Shown piece after piece: positions 33,053 to 41,861 of a DNA stretch of 64,000 nucleotides. The notes under the pieces were generated by a model that did no database searches, was not told where the DNA came from, and saw only the letters and a program-made list of their open reading frames with translations. The DNA comes from Pseudonocardia sediminis (GTDB lineage: Bacteria > Actinomycetota > Actinomycetes > Mycobacteriales > Pseudonocardiaceae), in contig NZ_SHKL01000001.1 of the NCBI RefSeq assembly GCF_004217185.1, forward strand, positions 5,764,001 to 5,828,000, written 5' to 3'. The position numbers and the translations under genes are program-made. How positions within the stretch are numbered: the first letter of the stretch is position 1; the number at the start of each line of letters is the position of its first letter.

Positions 33053-35952
33053 GTCCACTTCCTAGCACGCGAGGTGGTTGACAGCGCACCGACCAGTGCG
33101 CGGAGCGGGTCCGAGGCGTGCCACCGCCCGTCGGCGCCGGGCCAGGCCGCGACGGTGATCCGCCGCTGCTCCGGGGCGGTGAGGTCGACGCGGAGCTCGT
33201 CGTGGCGGACCAGCTCGCCGTCCGGGACGCCGACGCCCAACGTGTGGCACGCCACCACGACCTCGGTCACCTCGGCCCAGCGGACCGGGGTACCGGCGGC
33301 GGGCTCGGACGGCTTGCCGCGCACGGTCTCCGAGGCCAACGGCAGGTCCAGCAGCTCGGCGAGGACGTCCGGGTCGCCGCCGGTGACCAGGCCGCGACCC
33401 TCCAGTGCGGGCGCCGCCCACGGCGCGTCCAGGACGACGGCACCCTCCGCCGCGACGACGGCGCCGGTCAGGGCGCGGACCCGGTCCGGCGGGTCGAGGT
33501 CGGCGACGTCGACCCGCTCCGCGGTCAGTGCCTCGGCCAGCACGGCGTGCGCGGCGACGACGAGGCCGGGCCCGGCCTCGCGGCGGTCGTCCCCGAGGCG
33601 GTCCAGCAGGTCCGCGGCATCGCCGGGGCCGTCGACGTGCAGGCGGTCGCGGACGCCGGCCGCGGCGAGCACCGCCTCGTCGCCGTTCCCGACCGGCACG
33701 GGGTCGTAGAGCCCGGCCAGGCCGGTGGCGGACGCGGTGCGCCAGTGGCTCGCCGGGTGCCCGCCGATCCTCGCGTGCCGGGCCAGCCACCAGGCCGTGT
33801 AGCCGCCGGGAACGAGCACCGCGGCGCGGGTGTCGCGGTCACCGGCCAGGAGCGCGAGCGCGGCCGGCCAGGCGTCGTCGGCGACGAGGTCCAGATCGCG
33901 GACCGCCACCACGGGCTCGGTTCCGGGCTCGTGTTCGTCGAGCCAGGCGTCGGCGTCGTGCAGATCCAGGTCGCCGCCGTCCGGCGCGGTGACGACCGCG
34001 AACGAGTCCAGCACCCCGGCCGCGACGAGCGCGTCGCGACCGGCGTCGGTCCACTCCTGCGCGAGCACCCCGACCGGGGCGTCCGGGTCCAGCACGGGTG
34101 CGATCGCGGCGTCGGGCAGGACGAGCTCGTCGGCGCGGGCGGGGACGCCGTCGTCGTCGGTGAGGGCGAGTGCTCCGGCCCAGCTCTCCCGTCCGGCGCC
34201 CTCGAGCAGGGCGAGGACGGCGCGGGCCAGCGGTTCGACGTCGAGACCGGCGTCGGCGTCGTCCAGCGAGCGGGCGACGGCCTCGCGCAGCGCGGGGTGG
34301 GCGCGCAGCGCGGCCCGGTCGGCGTCCCCGGCGCCGAGCCGGCGCAGCAGCGGATGCACGGCCTCGGGTGCGGCGACGTGCAGGCCGGAGATCCCCAGCG
34401 CGGCGATCGCGGTGACCGCGTCGTCGCCGCCCTCGTCCGGCAGCAGCACCGATCCGGGCCCGCGTACGACCCGTCCGTCGGCGAGCGGGACGGGCAGCGC
34501 GCGCAGGTCGTCGGCCAGTCCCGGCACCGCGTCGAGCGCCGGCGCGAGCGCCGCGTAGACCCGCCGCCACCAGTCCGGCGACGCCTCGACCGAGAGCAGC
34601 CGGTCCACCAGCTCCGGCGGCGGGACCCGGTCCAGGTCGAGCCCGGATGGCGGGGGCGGCCCGGTCGCGACCAGCCGGGCGAACGACGGGTCCGCCCCGG
34701 CCAGCAGCTCGGGCAGCCCGTCGGTGCCGGGCACGTCGAGCCACTCCGCGCGCCGCGGCACCAGGTCCGTGCCGCCGGCGCCGGGCAGCCAGTCCGCGCC
34801 GTCCAGGGCGTCGCCGACGGATTCGCGCAGCCGGCCGTCGAGCACGGAGCGGGGGAACGCGGGCTCCGGCACCAGGGCGGTGCGGTCGGCCGGATCGAGG
34901 GCGGTCACCAGGTCGGCGTAGGCCCGCCCCGCGGCGGCGACGAGGGCGTCGGTGCGGGCGCCGTCGCGGATCCGGCGACGGTCGGGGTCCAGCGGGAACG
35001 GTGCGATCAGCCGCGCCGGGAGGGAGAGCCGCTCGGCGCTCGCGGTGGGGGCGTGCAGCACCTGGGTCCTGTCGGCGGTGAGGGGCCGGGGGTGCCCGTC
35101 GTCGTCCACCGGTACCGCCCAGACGACCACCGCGCCGGCGCCGTCGCGTTCCTCGGCCGCCGCCGCCGTCGACCGCACGTCCGCCGAGCGCCGCACGAGC
35201 CGCCACCGTCGCGGGCCGACCCGGACCAGACCCCCGGGTTCCTCCGACCGCTCGACGACGTCGTCGCCGACCTCGATCGCGCCGAGTCCGGGCAGCGCGA
35301 GCAGCAGGTCGGGGGCGATCGCGCGGACCTCGTCGAGCAGCGCGGACGCCGCGGAGGGGTCGCGCAGCGGGAGCCGGACCTCGCTGGTGAACCCGGACGG
35401 GACCGGGTCCTCGCCGGCGTCGAGCGGCCACGCCAGCCGCAGCACCGGCACCCGCCCGTCCCGGCGCTGCGCCTCGGCGGCCGGGCCGGGCAGCGCCGCG
35501 ACCTCCTCCGCCGTCGCCGACGCGGAGAAGCGCACCCCCACCGCGTCACCGTCCGCGCCGGTGGTGACCAGGCGCGGCTCGTCGGTGAGCGCCAGCACCG
35601 CGGCGAACCCGACGCCGAAACGGCCGGTCGCGCCGTCGTCGTCGCGCTTGGCCGAGGCCCGCAACGACGCCAGCGCCGTCACGCCCGCGGCGTCCAGCGG
35701 GGCCCCGGTGTTCGCGACCCGCAGCTCGTCACCGGCGACGGTGAACCGCACCCGGCCGGGCCCGCCGGCGGCGTGTCCCGCGTCGGCGGCGTTCTGCACC
35801 AGCTCGACGCACCAGGTGTCGGCGTAGCCGCCGAGACGCAGGTCCTCCTCGGCGTTGGCGTCCTCGCGGAACCGTGTCGGCGACGACGCCCACGCGTCGA
35901 GGACCGCCGTGCGCAGCCCTGTCGTACCGAACGGATCGGAGGAGGCGATCAG
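33049..35952 (-). CDS. Sacsin N-terminal-like (GHKL/Hsp90-type) ATPase
   Basis: The protein of about 967 residues has an N-terminal GHKL ATPase fold: ELVQNAADAG (N box), VANTGAPLDAAGV (Asp/Gly box) and GRFGVGFAAVLAL. The rest is Ala/Asp/Leu-rich with no familiar domain. The start is doubtful: homologous sequence begins near SSDPFGTTGLR, where only CTG (35952, overlapping the DUF3027 stop) is available, and the next GTG falls inside the N box. It may be an ATP-dependent chaperone-like factor. The stop overlaps mshA as GTGA. Confidence 0.78.
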   Translation of the reverse strand: MIASSDPFGTTGLRTAVLDAWASSPTRFREDANAEEDLRLGGYADTWCVELVQNAADAGHAAGGPGRVRFTVAGDELRVANTGAPLDAAGVTALASLRASAKRDDDGATGRFGVGFAAVLALTDEPRLVTTGADGDAVGVRFSASATAEEVAALPGPAAEAQRRDGRVPVLRLAWPLDAGEDPVPSGFTSEVRLPLRDPSAASALLDEVRAIAPDLLLALPGLGAIEVGDDVVERSEEPGGLVRVGPRRWRLVRRSADVRSTAAAAEERDGAGAVVVWAVPVDDDGHPRPLTADRTQVLHAPTASAERLSLPARLIAPFPLDPDRRRIRDGARTDALVAAAGRAYADLVTALDPADRTALVPEPAFPRSVLDGRLRESVGDALDGADWLPGAGGTDLVPRRAEWLDVPGTDGLPELLAGADPSFARLVATGPPPPSGLDLDRVPPPELVDRLLSVEASPDWWRRVYAALAPALDAVPGLADDLRALPVPLADGRVVRGPGSVLLPDEGGDDAVTAIAALGISGLHVAAPEAVHPLLRRLGAGDADRAALRAHPALREAVARSLDDADAGLDVEPLARAVLALLEGAGRESWAGALALTDDDGVPARADELVLPDAAIAPVLDPDAPVGVLAQEWTDAGRDALVAAGVLDSFAVVTAPDGGDLDLHDADAWLDEHEPGTEPVVAVRDLDLVADDAWPAALALLAGDRDTRAAVLVPGGYTAWWLARHARIGGHPASHWRTASATGLAGLYDPVPVGNGDEAVLAAAGVRDRLHVDGPGDAADLLDRLGDDRREAGPGLVVAAHAVLAEALTAERVDVADLDPPDRVRALTGAVVAAEGAVVLDAPWAAPALEGRGLVTGGDPDVLAELLDLPLASETVRGKPSEPAAGTPVRWAEVTEVVVACHTLGVGVPDGELVRHDELRVDLTAPEQRRITVAAWPGADGRWHASDPLRALVGALSTTSRARKWT

Positions 35953-36722
35953 GAGCTCGCGGGTTCCAGGTCCACGCCGTCGTCGTAGACCAGCGCGGAG
36001 ACGTGCACCGGCGAGCCGATGTCGGCCACCACGTCGGAGTGTGCGCCGCACCCGAACCCGACGGCGACGACCTGCGCGTCGGCCGGGGAGTACTCGTTGG
36101 CGCAGACGCCGAACACGCCGCGCATCGACCCGGCCAGCGACATCAGGAACCCGCAGGTCCCGCACGTCGCGGGCGCGGCCTTCGCCAGGTCCGCGGACGG
36201 GCCGTACTCGCCGTCCTGCCAGCGCGCCGCGGCCTCGTCGCGGCCGGCGACGGACAGGACGCGCTCGCGGCCCAGCCCGACCTCGGTCGCGACCTCCTCG
36301 ACGGCCGGGTCCTCGGACTCGGCGTAGCCGGGCACCAGGCGCGGGTCGTCGGCCGGGGCGGGCAGTAGGTCGCCGGGCTTGAGGTCACCGGGCTGCACGC
36401 GCTGGTCCCACGGCACCCAGGCCGGGGCCACGAGGGCCTGCGGGCCGGGCAGCAGCACGGCCTCGCTGACCGTCACCGGCTCCCCGTCGCCGACCCAGGC
36501 GAGCGTGACCGCCCAGCGCCAGCCGTGGTAGCCGGGCAGCTCGGCGGAGAAGAAGTGGGTCAGACCGCCGTCGGACTCGGCCTCGCAGCCGAGGTGCTCG
36601 CCGACGGTGCCGGCGGAGTCGTCGCCGACCTCCGCCGCGGCCTCCTCGACGGCGGCGGAGCGGGCCAGGTCCACGGCGTCGCGCAGCGCGGGCGGTGCGT
36701 CGGTGGGGGTGGGTGCGCTCAC
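35949..36722 (-). CDS. DUF3027 family protein
   Basis: The 257-residue protein contains FSAELPGYHGWRWAVTLAWV region (parts LPGYHGWRWAVTL), WVPWDQRVQPGDLKPGDLLP region and a cysteine pattern CGTCGFL...CAN...GCGAHS that may bind zinc. It is conserved in Actinobacteria without a known function; a homologue (Rv0883c, from memory) lies near the same MFS and cold-shock genes in M. tuberculosis. GTG 36722 has CACAAT six bases upstream. It overlaps the sacsin-like gene. Confidence 0.82.
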   Translation of the reverse strand: MSAPTPTDAPPALRDAVDLARSAAVEEAAAEVGDDSAGTVGEHLGCEAESDGGLTHFFSAELPGYHGWRWAVTLAWVGDGEPVTVSEAVLLPGPQALVAPAWVPWDQRVQPGDLKPGDLLPAPADDPRLVPGYAESEDPAVEEVATEVGLGRERVLSVAGRDEAAARWQDGEYGPSADLAKAAPATCGTCGFLMSLAGSMRGVFGVCANEYSPADAQVVAVGFGCGAHSDVVADIGSPVHVSALVYDDGVDLEPASS

Positions 36723-36728
36723 CCCCTG

Positions 36729-36749
36729 ATTGTGCCACCCGGGCACGAT
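36729..36749. promoter_or_regulatory. Overlapping divergent leaderless promoters (DUF3027 / cyclotransferase)
   Basis: On the minus strand CACAAT (36729-36734) lies 6 bases before GTG 36722. On the plus strand CACGAT (36744-36749) lies 6 bases before GTG 36756. The two start codons are only 33 bases apart, so the polymerases must compete. Confidence 0.4.
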
Positions 36750-36755
36750 GGCCAG

Positions 36756-37550
36756 GTGACGGGACGCAGGAGCTTCCTCGCCGCGGCGGCCGTGCTCGCC
36801 GTGGCCGCGGGCGTGGCGGGGTGCGGCACGACGGGAGACCCGGCCGTGACGGCGCCCGCCGCGCGGCCCGCGGTGCTCGGCGAGGTCCCGCACGACCGGA
36901 CCGCGTTCACCCAGGGCCTCGAGCTCGACGGCGGCACGCTCTACGAGGGCACCGGCCTGGCCGGGCGTTCCCAGCTGCGCGAGCTGGACCCGGCGACGGG
37001 CACCCTGCGGCGCTCGGTGCCGGTCCCGAACGGGTACTTCGGCGAGGGCATCACCGTCTCCGGCGACCGGATCTGGCAGCTGACCTGGAAAGACGGCGTC
37101 GCCCTGGAGTGGGACCGGGCGTCGCTGCGGCTGCTGCGCGAGGTCCCGACGGACGGCGAGGGCTGGGGGCTCTGCGATCTCGGCGGCGGTCCCGGCGGCC
37201 GTCTCGTGCGCTCCGACGGCACGTCCACGCTGCGCTTCCACGACCCGGCGACGTTCGCGCAGACCGGCACCGTCGACGTCACCCTCGACGGCGACCCGGT
37301 CCCCGCCCTGAACGAGCTGGAGTGCGTCGACGGGCAGGTCTGGGCCAACGTCTGGCGCACCGACCGGATCGTCCGGATCGACCCGGGCACCGGCGAGGTC
37401 ACCGCCGTCGTCGACGCGTCCGGCCTGCTCACCCCGGAGCGGAGCGCGGGTGTCGACGTGCTCAACGGCATCGCCCACCTGGGCGGGGACGAGTACCTGC
37501 TCACCGGGAAACTGTGGCCGGCCCTGTTCCGCGTGCGGCTCCCGTCCTGA
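36756..37550 (+). CDS. Glutaminyl-peptide cyclotransferase (lipoprotein)
   Basis: The 264-residue protein has a signal peptide with twin-arginine-like GRRSF and a lipobox ending VAGC, then a five-bladed propeller typical of plant/bacterial glutamine cyclotransferase: DRTAFTQGLELDGGTLYEGTG region, LTWKDGVALEWD, LNELECVDGQVWANVW region and GIAHLGGDEYLLTGKLWP region. It converts N-terminal glutamine to pyroglutamate outside the cell membrane. GTG 36756 is supported by the -10 spacing and by the signal peptide. Confidence 0.9.
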   Translation: MTGRRSFLAAAAVLAVAAGVAGCGTTGDPAVTAPAARPAVLGEVPHDRTAFTQGLELDGGTLYEGTGLAGRSQLRELDPATGTLRRSVPVPNGYFGEGITVSGDRIWQLTWKDGVALEWDRASLRLLREVPTDGEGWGLCDLGGGPGGRLVRSDGTSTLRFHDPATFAQTGTVDVTLDGDPVPALNELECVDGQVWANVWRTDRIVRIDPGTGEVTAVVDASGLLTPERSAGVDVLNGIAHLGGDEYLLTGKLWPALFRVRLPS

Positions 37551-37563
37551 CACCTCTGCTTGC

Positions 37564-37569
37564 CACAAT
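37564..37569 (+). promoter_or_regulatory. Leaderless -10 element of the MFS gene
   Basis: CACAAT, 6 bases before GTG 37576. Confidence 0.4.
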
Positions 37570-37575
37570 GGCGGG

Positions 37576-39084
37576 GTGGCACGCCCCGGTAACCCGTTCC
37601 GTCGCCGCGGGCGCCGCCCGCAGCGCGTGAGCAGTGGCGTGTCCACCGACCCGACGGTGTTCCTGCCCTCCGACGGCACCGGCCCGACGCCCGAGGACCC
37701 CACCGTCCGCATCCCGGCCGACACGATCCCCACACCGGACCCGCCGACCCGGAAGCTGCCGCGCAAGCTGACCGTCACCCGGGTCGCGGCGTTCCGCAGC
37801 CGCCAGCTGACCGGGCGCGCCGTTGACACGTTCCGGCGCGCCGCGACCGCCGACGGCGCCGACCGCTCCGGGCTCACCGCCCTGACCTACGCGACGATGA
37901 CGACCTACGCGCTCGACGCCGCGGTCGCCGTCGCGCTGGCCAACACCCTGTTCTTCGCCGCCGCCACGGCCGAGTCGAAGACGAACGTCGCGCTCTACCT
38001 GGCCATCACCGTCGCACCGTTCGCGGTGATCGCGCCGGTGATCGGGCCGATGCTCGACAGACTGCAGCGCGGACGGCGGATCGCGATGGCCGTGTCCTGC
38101 GGCGGCCGGGCGGTGCTGGCCGTGGTGATGGCGCTCAACTACGACAACTGGATCCTCTACCCGGCCGCGCTCGGCGCGATGGTGCTGAGCAAGTCGTTCC
38201 TGGTGCTCAAGGCGGCCGTGACACCCCGGGTGCTGCCGTCGCGGATCACGCTGGCCACCACGAACTCGCGCCTGACGACGTTCGGCATGGTCGCCGGCGG
38301 CGTCGCCGGTGCCGTGGCGGCCGGGGTGTCACTGCCGTTCGGGTCCCCCGGAGCCCTCTACTGGACGGCGGCGCTCGGCGTCGTCGGCGCCGTGCTGTGC
38401 CTGCGGATCCCGCGGTGGGTGGAGTCGACGGCCGGTGAGGTCGCGGCGTCGCTGCGCTCGACCCGGCGCGGGCGGTCCCCGACCGGGCACAGCGTCCTGG
38501 TCGCGCTGTGGGGCACCAGCGCCGTCCGGATCCTGACCGGGTTCCTGACGCTGTTCGTCGCGTTCGTGGTGAAGTCCGCGGCCGAGGAGAACCCCGGGCA
38601 GGCGCCGTCGCAGCAGCTGTTCCTGATCGGCGTCGTCGGTGCCGCGGCCGGAGCCGGGCTGTTCCTCGGCAACGCGGTCGGGTCCCGGATCCGGTTCGGG
38701 CGCTCCGAGAGCGTCGTCCTGGGCTGCGTCGCCGCCGCGCTGGCCGCGGCCGTGCTCGCCGCCGCGCTGCCCGGGATCGTGACCGCCGCCGTCGCCGCGC
38801 TGATCGGGTCGACGGCGAGCGCGATGGCCAAGGTCTGCCTGGACGCGGTGATCCAGCGCGACCTGCCCGAGCACGCCCGGGCGTCGGCGTTCGGGCGCTC
38901 GGAGACGGTGCTGCAGCTGGCCTGGGTGCTCGGCGGCGCGCTCGGCGTCCTGCTCCCGCACAGCACGTACTGGATCGGGTTCGCCGTGGTCGCGGGCGTG
39001 ATCGCGGTGGTCGGGCTCCAGGCCGCGATGATCAACCGTGGGGCGACGCTGGTGCCCGGGCTCGGGATCCGCGCGGCGTCCTAG
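37576..39084 (+). CDS. MFS-type membrane transporter
   Basis: The 502-residue protein has a hydrophilic N-terminal stretch of about 100 residues, then about eleven to twelve TM helices with the typical MFS loop (GPMLDRLQRGRRIAM). Late features are NAVGSRIRFGR and VIQRDLPEHARASAFGRSE. It matches the Rv0876c-type actinobacterial transmembrane protein followed by a DUF2771 gene. Transported compound unknown. Confidence 0.85.
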   Translation: MARPGNPFRRRGRRPQRVSSGVSTDPTVFLPSDGTGPTPEDPTVRIPADTIPTPDPPTRKLPRKLTVTRVAAFRSRQLTGRAVDTFRRAATADGADRSGLTALTYATMTTYALDAAVAVALANTLFFAAATAESKTNVALYLAITVAPFAVIAPVIGPMLDRLQRGRRIAMAVSCGGRAVLAVVMALNYDNWILYPAALGAMVLSKSFLVLKAAVTPRVLPSRITLATTNSRLTTFGMVAGGVAGAVAAGVSLPFGSPGALYWTAALGVVGAVLCLRIPRWVESTAGEVAASLRSTRRGRSPTGHSVLVALWGTSAVRILTGFLTLFVAFVVKSAAEENPGQAPSQQLFLIGVVGAAAGAGLFLGNAVGSRIRFGRSESVVLGCVAAALAAAVLAAALPGIVTAAVAALIGSTASAMAKVCLDAVIQRDLPEHARASAFGRSETVLQLAWVLGGALGVLLPHSTYWIGFAVVAGVIAVVGLQAAMINRGATLVPGLGIRAAS

Positions 39085-39094
39085 ATCGGCTCCG

Positions 39095-39100
39095 TAGGCT
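39095..39100 (+). promoter_or_regulatory. Leaderless -10 element of the DUF2771 gene
   Basis: TAGGCT, 6 bases before GTG 39107. Confidence 0.5.
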
Positions 39101-39106
39101 GGCCGG

Positions 39107-39589
39107 GTGCGCGTGAACCGACCCACCCTCGCCGGACTCGCCGCCGCCGCGGCGCTGGTGCTCGCCGGGTGCGGCACCTCCGCCCCGCCGACCGTCACGT
39201 TCGACATCGGCGGGAACACCCTCACCGCCGCACCCACCCAGTACTGCGACAACCAGCTGCAGAACTGCGCCGACGACGCCAACGCCCGGCTCACCGCGCC
39301 CGTCGAACCCGGCACCCCGGTGACGATCACGGTGCCGGAGGAGGTCTCCAGCGCGCCGTGGCAGGTCGCGTTCGCCTACCTGGGCCCGGACGGGAGGACG
39401 CGCACCGACGGCCGCAGCCCGATCGCGACGCCCGGGCAGCGCACCGAGTACACGCTGACGCTGCCCGACCCCCGCGACCGTCTGGTGACCGCGCAGGTCC
39501 AGCTGTTCGGCCCGGCACCGGTGGCCGACCCGGCCAGTGGCCAGATCACGTTCCCGGTCCGCGCGACGTGGGTGCTCGTCGCTCCGTGA
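39107..39589 (+). CDS. DUF2771 family lipoprotein
   Basis: The 160-residue protein has a lipoprotein signal (AAAAALVLAGC, Cys at about 22), a cysteine pair (YCDNQLQNCADD) that could form a disulfide, and an Ig-like beta-rich remainder. This matches actinobacterial DUF2771, usually found beside an MFS gene and a cold-shock gene, as here. It is exported and membrane-anchored; the role is unknown. Confidence 0.85.
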   Translation: MRVNRPTLAGLAAAAALVLAGCGTSAPPTVTFDIGGNTLTAAPTQYCDNQLQNCADDANARLTAPVEPGTPVTITVPEEVSSAPWQVAFAYLGPDGRTRTDGRSPIATPGQRTEYTLTLPDPRDRLVTAQVQLFGPAPVADPASGQITFPVRATWVLVAP

Positions 39590-39596
39590 GCGACGG

Positions 39597-39983
39597 TCAG
39601 CCGTCGAGGTCCCGGGCGACGGCGCGGACCACCTCGGCGGCCAGCTTGGCCGTCTTGCGGTCGGGGTAGCGGCCGTGGCGCAGCGTCGGCTGCACCCGCC
39701 CCTCCAGCAGCTTGATCATGTCCTCGACCAGGCCGTGCAGCTCCTCGGCGGGACGACGGGTGTTCTCCACCGCGGACGCCTGCTTCTCGACCACGCGCAC
39801 GGACAGCGCCTGCGGGCCGCGACGGCCCTCGGCCATGCCGAACTCGACGCGCTGGCCGGACTTGAGCGCCTCCACCCCCGACGGCAGTGCCGCCTTGCGG
39901 ACGTAGACGTCCTCGCCGTCGTCCTGGGAGAGGAAGCCGAAGCCCTTCTCCGCGTCGTACCACTTGACCCTGCCGGTGGGCAC
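39597..39983 (-). CDS. Cold-shock domain protein with C-terminal extension
   Basis: The 128-residue protein starts with a cold-shock domain: VKWYDAEKGFGFLSQDD (RNP1 GFGFLS), DVYVRKAALPSG (RNP2-like, with VYVR in place of the usual VFVH) and VEFGMAEGRRGPQALSV. About 60 further residues (LHGLVEDMIKLLEGRVQPTL region) are not part of standard CspA and match the longer CspB-like Rv0871 type. It should bind single-stranded nucleic acid. GTG 39983 has GAGGAG upstream. Confidence 0.9.
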   Translation of the reverse strand: MPTGRVKWYDAEKGFGFLSQDDGEDVYVRKAALPSGVEALKSGQRVEFGMAEGRRGPQALSVRVVEKQASAVENTRRPAEELHGLVEDMIKLLEGRVQPTLRHGRYPDRKTAKLAAEVVRAVARDLDG

Positions 39984-40078
39984 CGTGCTCCTCGATTCCT
40001 GCGCTACTGCACGACAAACGCGCCCGGATGCCCGAGGACGACCGGACGCGCTCACCACAGCCTAGCTCCGCATCACCC

Positions 40079-40107
40079 GATCGCGCACCGTCTTCCGGTG
40101 CCCGATC
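40079..40107 (-). terminator. Hairpin terminator of the fatty-acyl-CoA ligase
   Basis: GATCG-C-GCACCG and CGGTGC-C-CGATC form an 11-bp stem with one internal mismatch and loop TCTTC. It lies 12 bases after the ligase stop on the minus strand. Confidence 0.65.
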
Positions 40108-40118
40108 GGCCCGGGTGA

Positions 40119-41780
40119 TCAGGCGGTCCGCACGCCCGCCGCGTCGCCGAGGCCCAGCGTCTCGACCGAGGACGCCCGCATCTCGACCTTGCGGACCTTG
40201 CCGGTGACCGTCATCGGGAACTCGTCGACGACCATCACGTAGCGCGGGATCTTGTAGTGCGCGAGCTTGCCGGTGGCGAACTCGCGCACCGCGGCGGCGT
40301 CGAGCGGGGTGGTGCCCTCGCGCTGGGTGATCCAGGCGCACAGCTCCTCGCCGTACTTCACGTCCGGGACCCCGATGACCTGGGCGTCGAGGATGTCCGG
40401 GTGGGTGTAGAGGAACTCCTCGATCTCGCGCGGGTACACGTTCTCGCCGCCCCGGATGACCATGTCCTTGATCCGGCCGGTGATGTTGACGTAGCCGTCG
40501 TCGTCCATCACCGCGATGTCGCCGGTGTGCATCCAGCGCGCACGGTCGAGGACCTCGTCGGTCTTCTCCTGCTGGTTCCAGTAGCCGAGCATCACCGAGT
40601 AGCCGCGGGTGCAGAGCTCACCCGGGGTGTTGCGGGGCAGCGTGGCCCCGGTCTCGGGGTCGACGACCTTCACCTCGAGGTGCGGCAGCACCCGCCCGAC
40701 GGTGGACACGCGCAGCTCGAGCGAGTCGTCGCGGCGGGTCTGGGTGGAGACCGGGGAGGTCTCGGTCATGCCGTAGGCGATCGTCACCTCGGTCATGCCC
40801 ATCCGGTCGACGACCTGCTTCATGACCTCCACCGGGCACGGCGAGCCGGCCATGATCCCGGTGCGCAGGGAGGACAGGTCGTAGGACCCGAACTCCGGGT
40901 CGTTGAGCTCGGCGATGAACATCGTCGGGACGCCGTAGAGCGAGGTGCACCGCTCCTGCGCGACGGCGTGCAGCGTCGCCTTCGGGTCGAAGCCCTGCGC
41001 CGGGATGACCATCGTCGCGCCGTTGGTGGTGCAGCCCAGGTTGCCCATCACCATGCCGAAGCAGTGGTAGAAGGGCACCGGGATGCACACGCGGTCGTCC
41101 GGGCCGTAGCCGAGGATCCGCCCCAGCGAGTGACCGTTGTTGAGGATGTTGTGGTGCGACAGCGTCGCGCCCTTCGGGAACCCGGTGGTGCCCGAGGTGT
41201 ACTGGATGTTGATCGGGTCGTCGGTCGAGAGCCCGGCCTGGGTCTCGGCGAGCCGGACCCGGTCCCCGGCGTCGCCGCCGGCCGCGACCTCGTCCCACTC
41301 CGGCGAGCCGATGATCACGACCTTGCGCAGGTCGGGGCAGTTCGGGCGGACCTGCTCGATCATCCCGGCGTAGTCGGAGGTCTTGAACTCCCGCGCCGCG
41401 ACCAGCACCGAGATCCCCGCCTGGTTCAGCACGAACTCCAGCTCGTGCGTCCGGTAGGAGGGGTTGATGTTGACGAGGACGACGCCGATCTTCGCCGTCG
41501 CGTACTGGACCAGCGTCCACTCGGCCATGTTCGGCGCCCAGATGCCCAGGCGGTCCCCGACCTGCAGGCCCGCCTGCAGCAGCCCGCACGCGACCTTGTC
41601 GACGTCCTCGCGCAGCTGCACGTAGGTCCACCGGCGCCCGGTCGAGACCTCCACGAGCGCGTCGACGTCGGGGTACGCCGCGGCGGTGCGGTCGAAGTTG
41701 TCGCCGATGGTGTCGCCGAGCAGCGGGGTGTCCGAGACGCCGGAGGCGTAGGAGGGCACGAGTGGGGTTCCGGTGGTCAC
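40119..41780 (-). CDS. Fatty-acyl-CoA synthetase/AMP-binding protein
   Basis: The 553-residue ANL enzyme has YTSGTTGFPKGATLSHHN, IAYGMTETSPVSTQ, MHTGDIAVMDDDGYVNITGR region (hinge), GGENVYPREIEEFLYTHP region and the catalytic lysine in MTVTGKVRKVEMR. It is of the medium/long-chain type used in beta-oxidation. GTG 41780 is chosen because AGGA lies 7 bases upstream; GTG 41786 is closer to that site. It is divergent from serS across 81 bases. Confidence 0.9.
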   Translation of the reverse strand: MTTGTPLVPSYASGVSDTPLLGDTIGDNFDRTAAAYPDVDALVEVSTGRRWTYVQLREDVDKVACGLLQAGLQVGDRLGIWAPNMAEWTLVQYATAKIGVVLVNINPSYRTHELEFVLNQAGISVLVAAREFKTSDYAGMIEQVRPNCPDLRKVVIIGSPEWDEVAAGGDAGDRVRLAETQAGLSTDDPINIQYTSGTTGFPKGATLSHHNILNNGHSLGRILGYGPDDRVCIPVPFYHCFGMVMGNLGCTTNGATMVIPAQGFDPKATLHAVAQERCTSLYGVPTMFIAELNDPEFGSYDLSSLRTGIMAGSPCPVEVMKQVVDRMGMTEVTIAYGMTETSPVSTQTRRDDSLELRVSTVGRVLPHLEVKVVDPETGATLPRNTPGELCTRGYSVMLGYWNQQEKTDEVLDRARWMHTGDIAVMDDDGYVNITGRIKDMVIRGGENVYPREIEEFLYTHPDILDAQVIGVPDVKYGEELCAWITQREGTTPLDAAAVREFATGKLAHYKIPRYVMVVDEFPMTVTGKVRKVEMRASSVETLGLGDAAGVRTA

Positions 41781-41849
41781 GCGCACATCCTGTCCCGACC
41801 GGTCCCCCGATGCCAACAACCGGCGCGGAACCCAGTGGAACCCTGCCGA

Positions 41850-41855
41850 TACGCT
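41850..41855 (+). promoter_or_regulatory. Leaderless -10 element of serS
   Basis: TACGCT, 6 bases before ATG 41862. No T-box or other leader structure can fit. Confidence 0.5.
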
Positions 41856-41861
41856 GGATCG

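Noticed and set aside
33118..35988. A 956-codon plus-strand frame
   Set aside because: It mirrors the sacsin-like ATPase gene, has no ribosome site or domain, and its composition is that of an antisense GC shadow.
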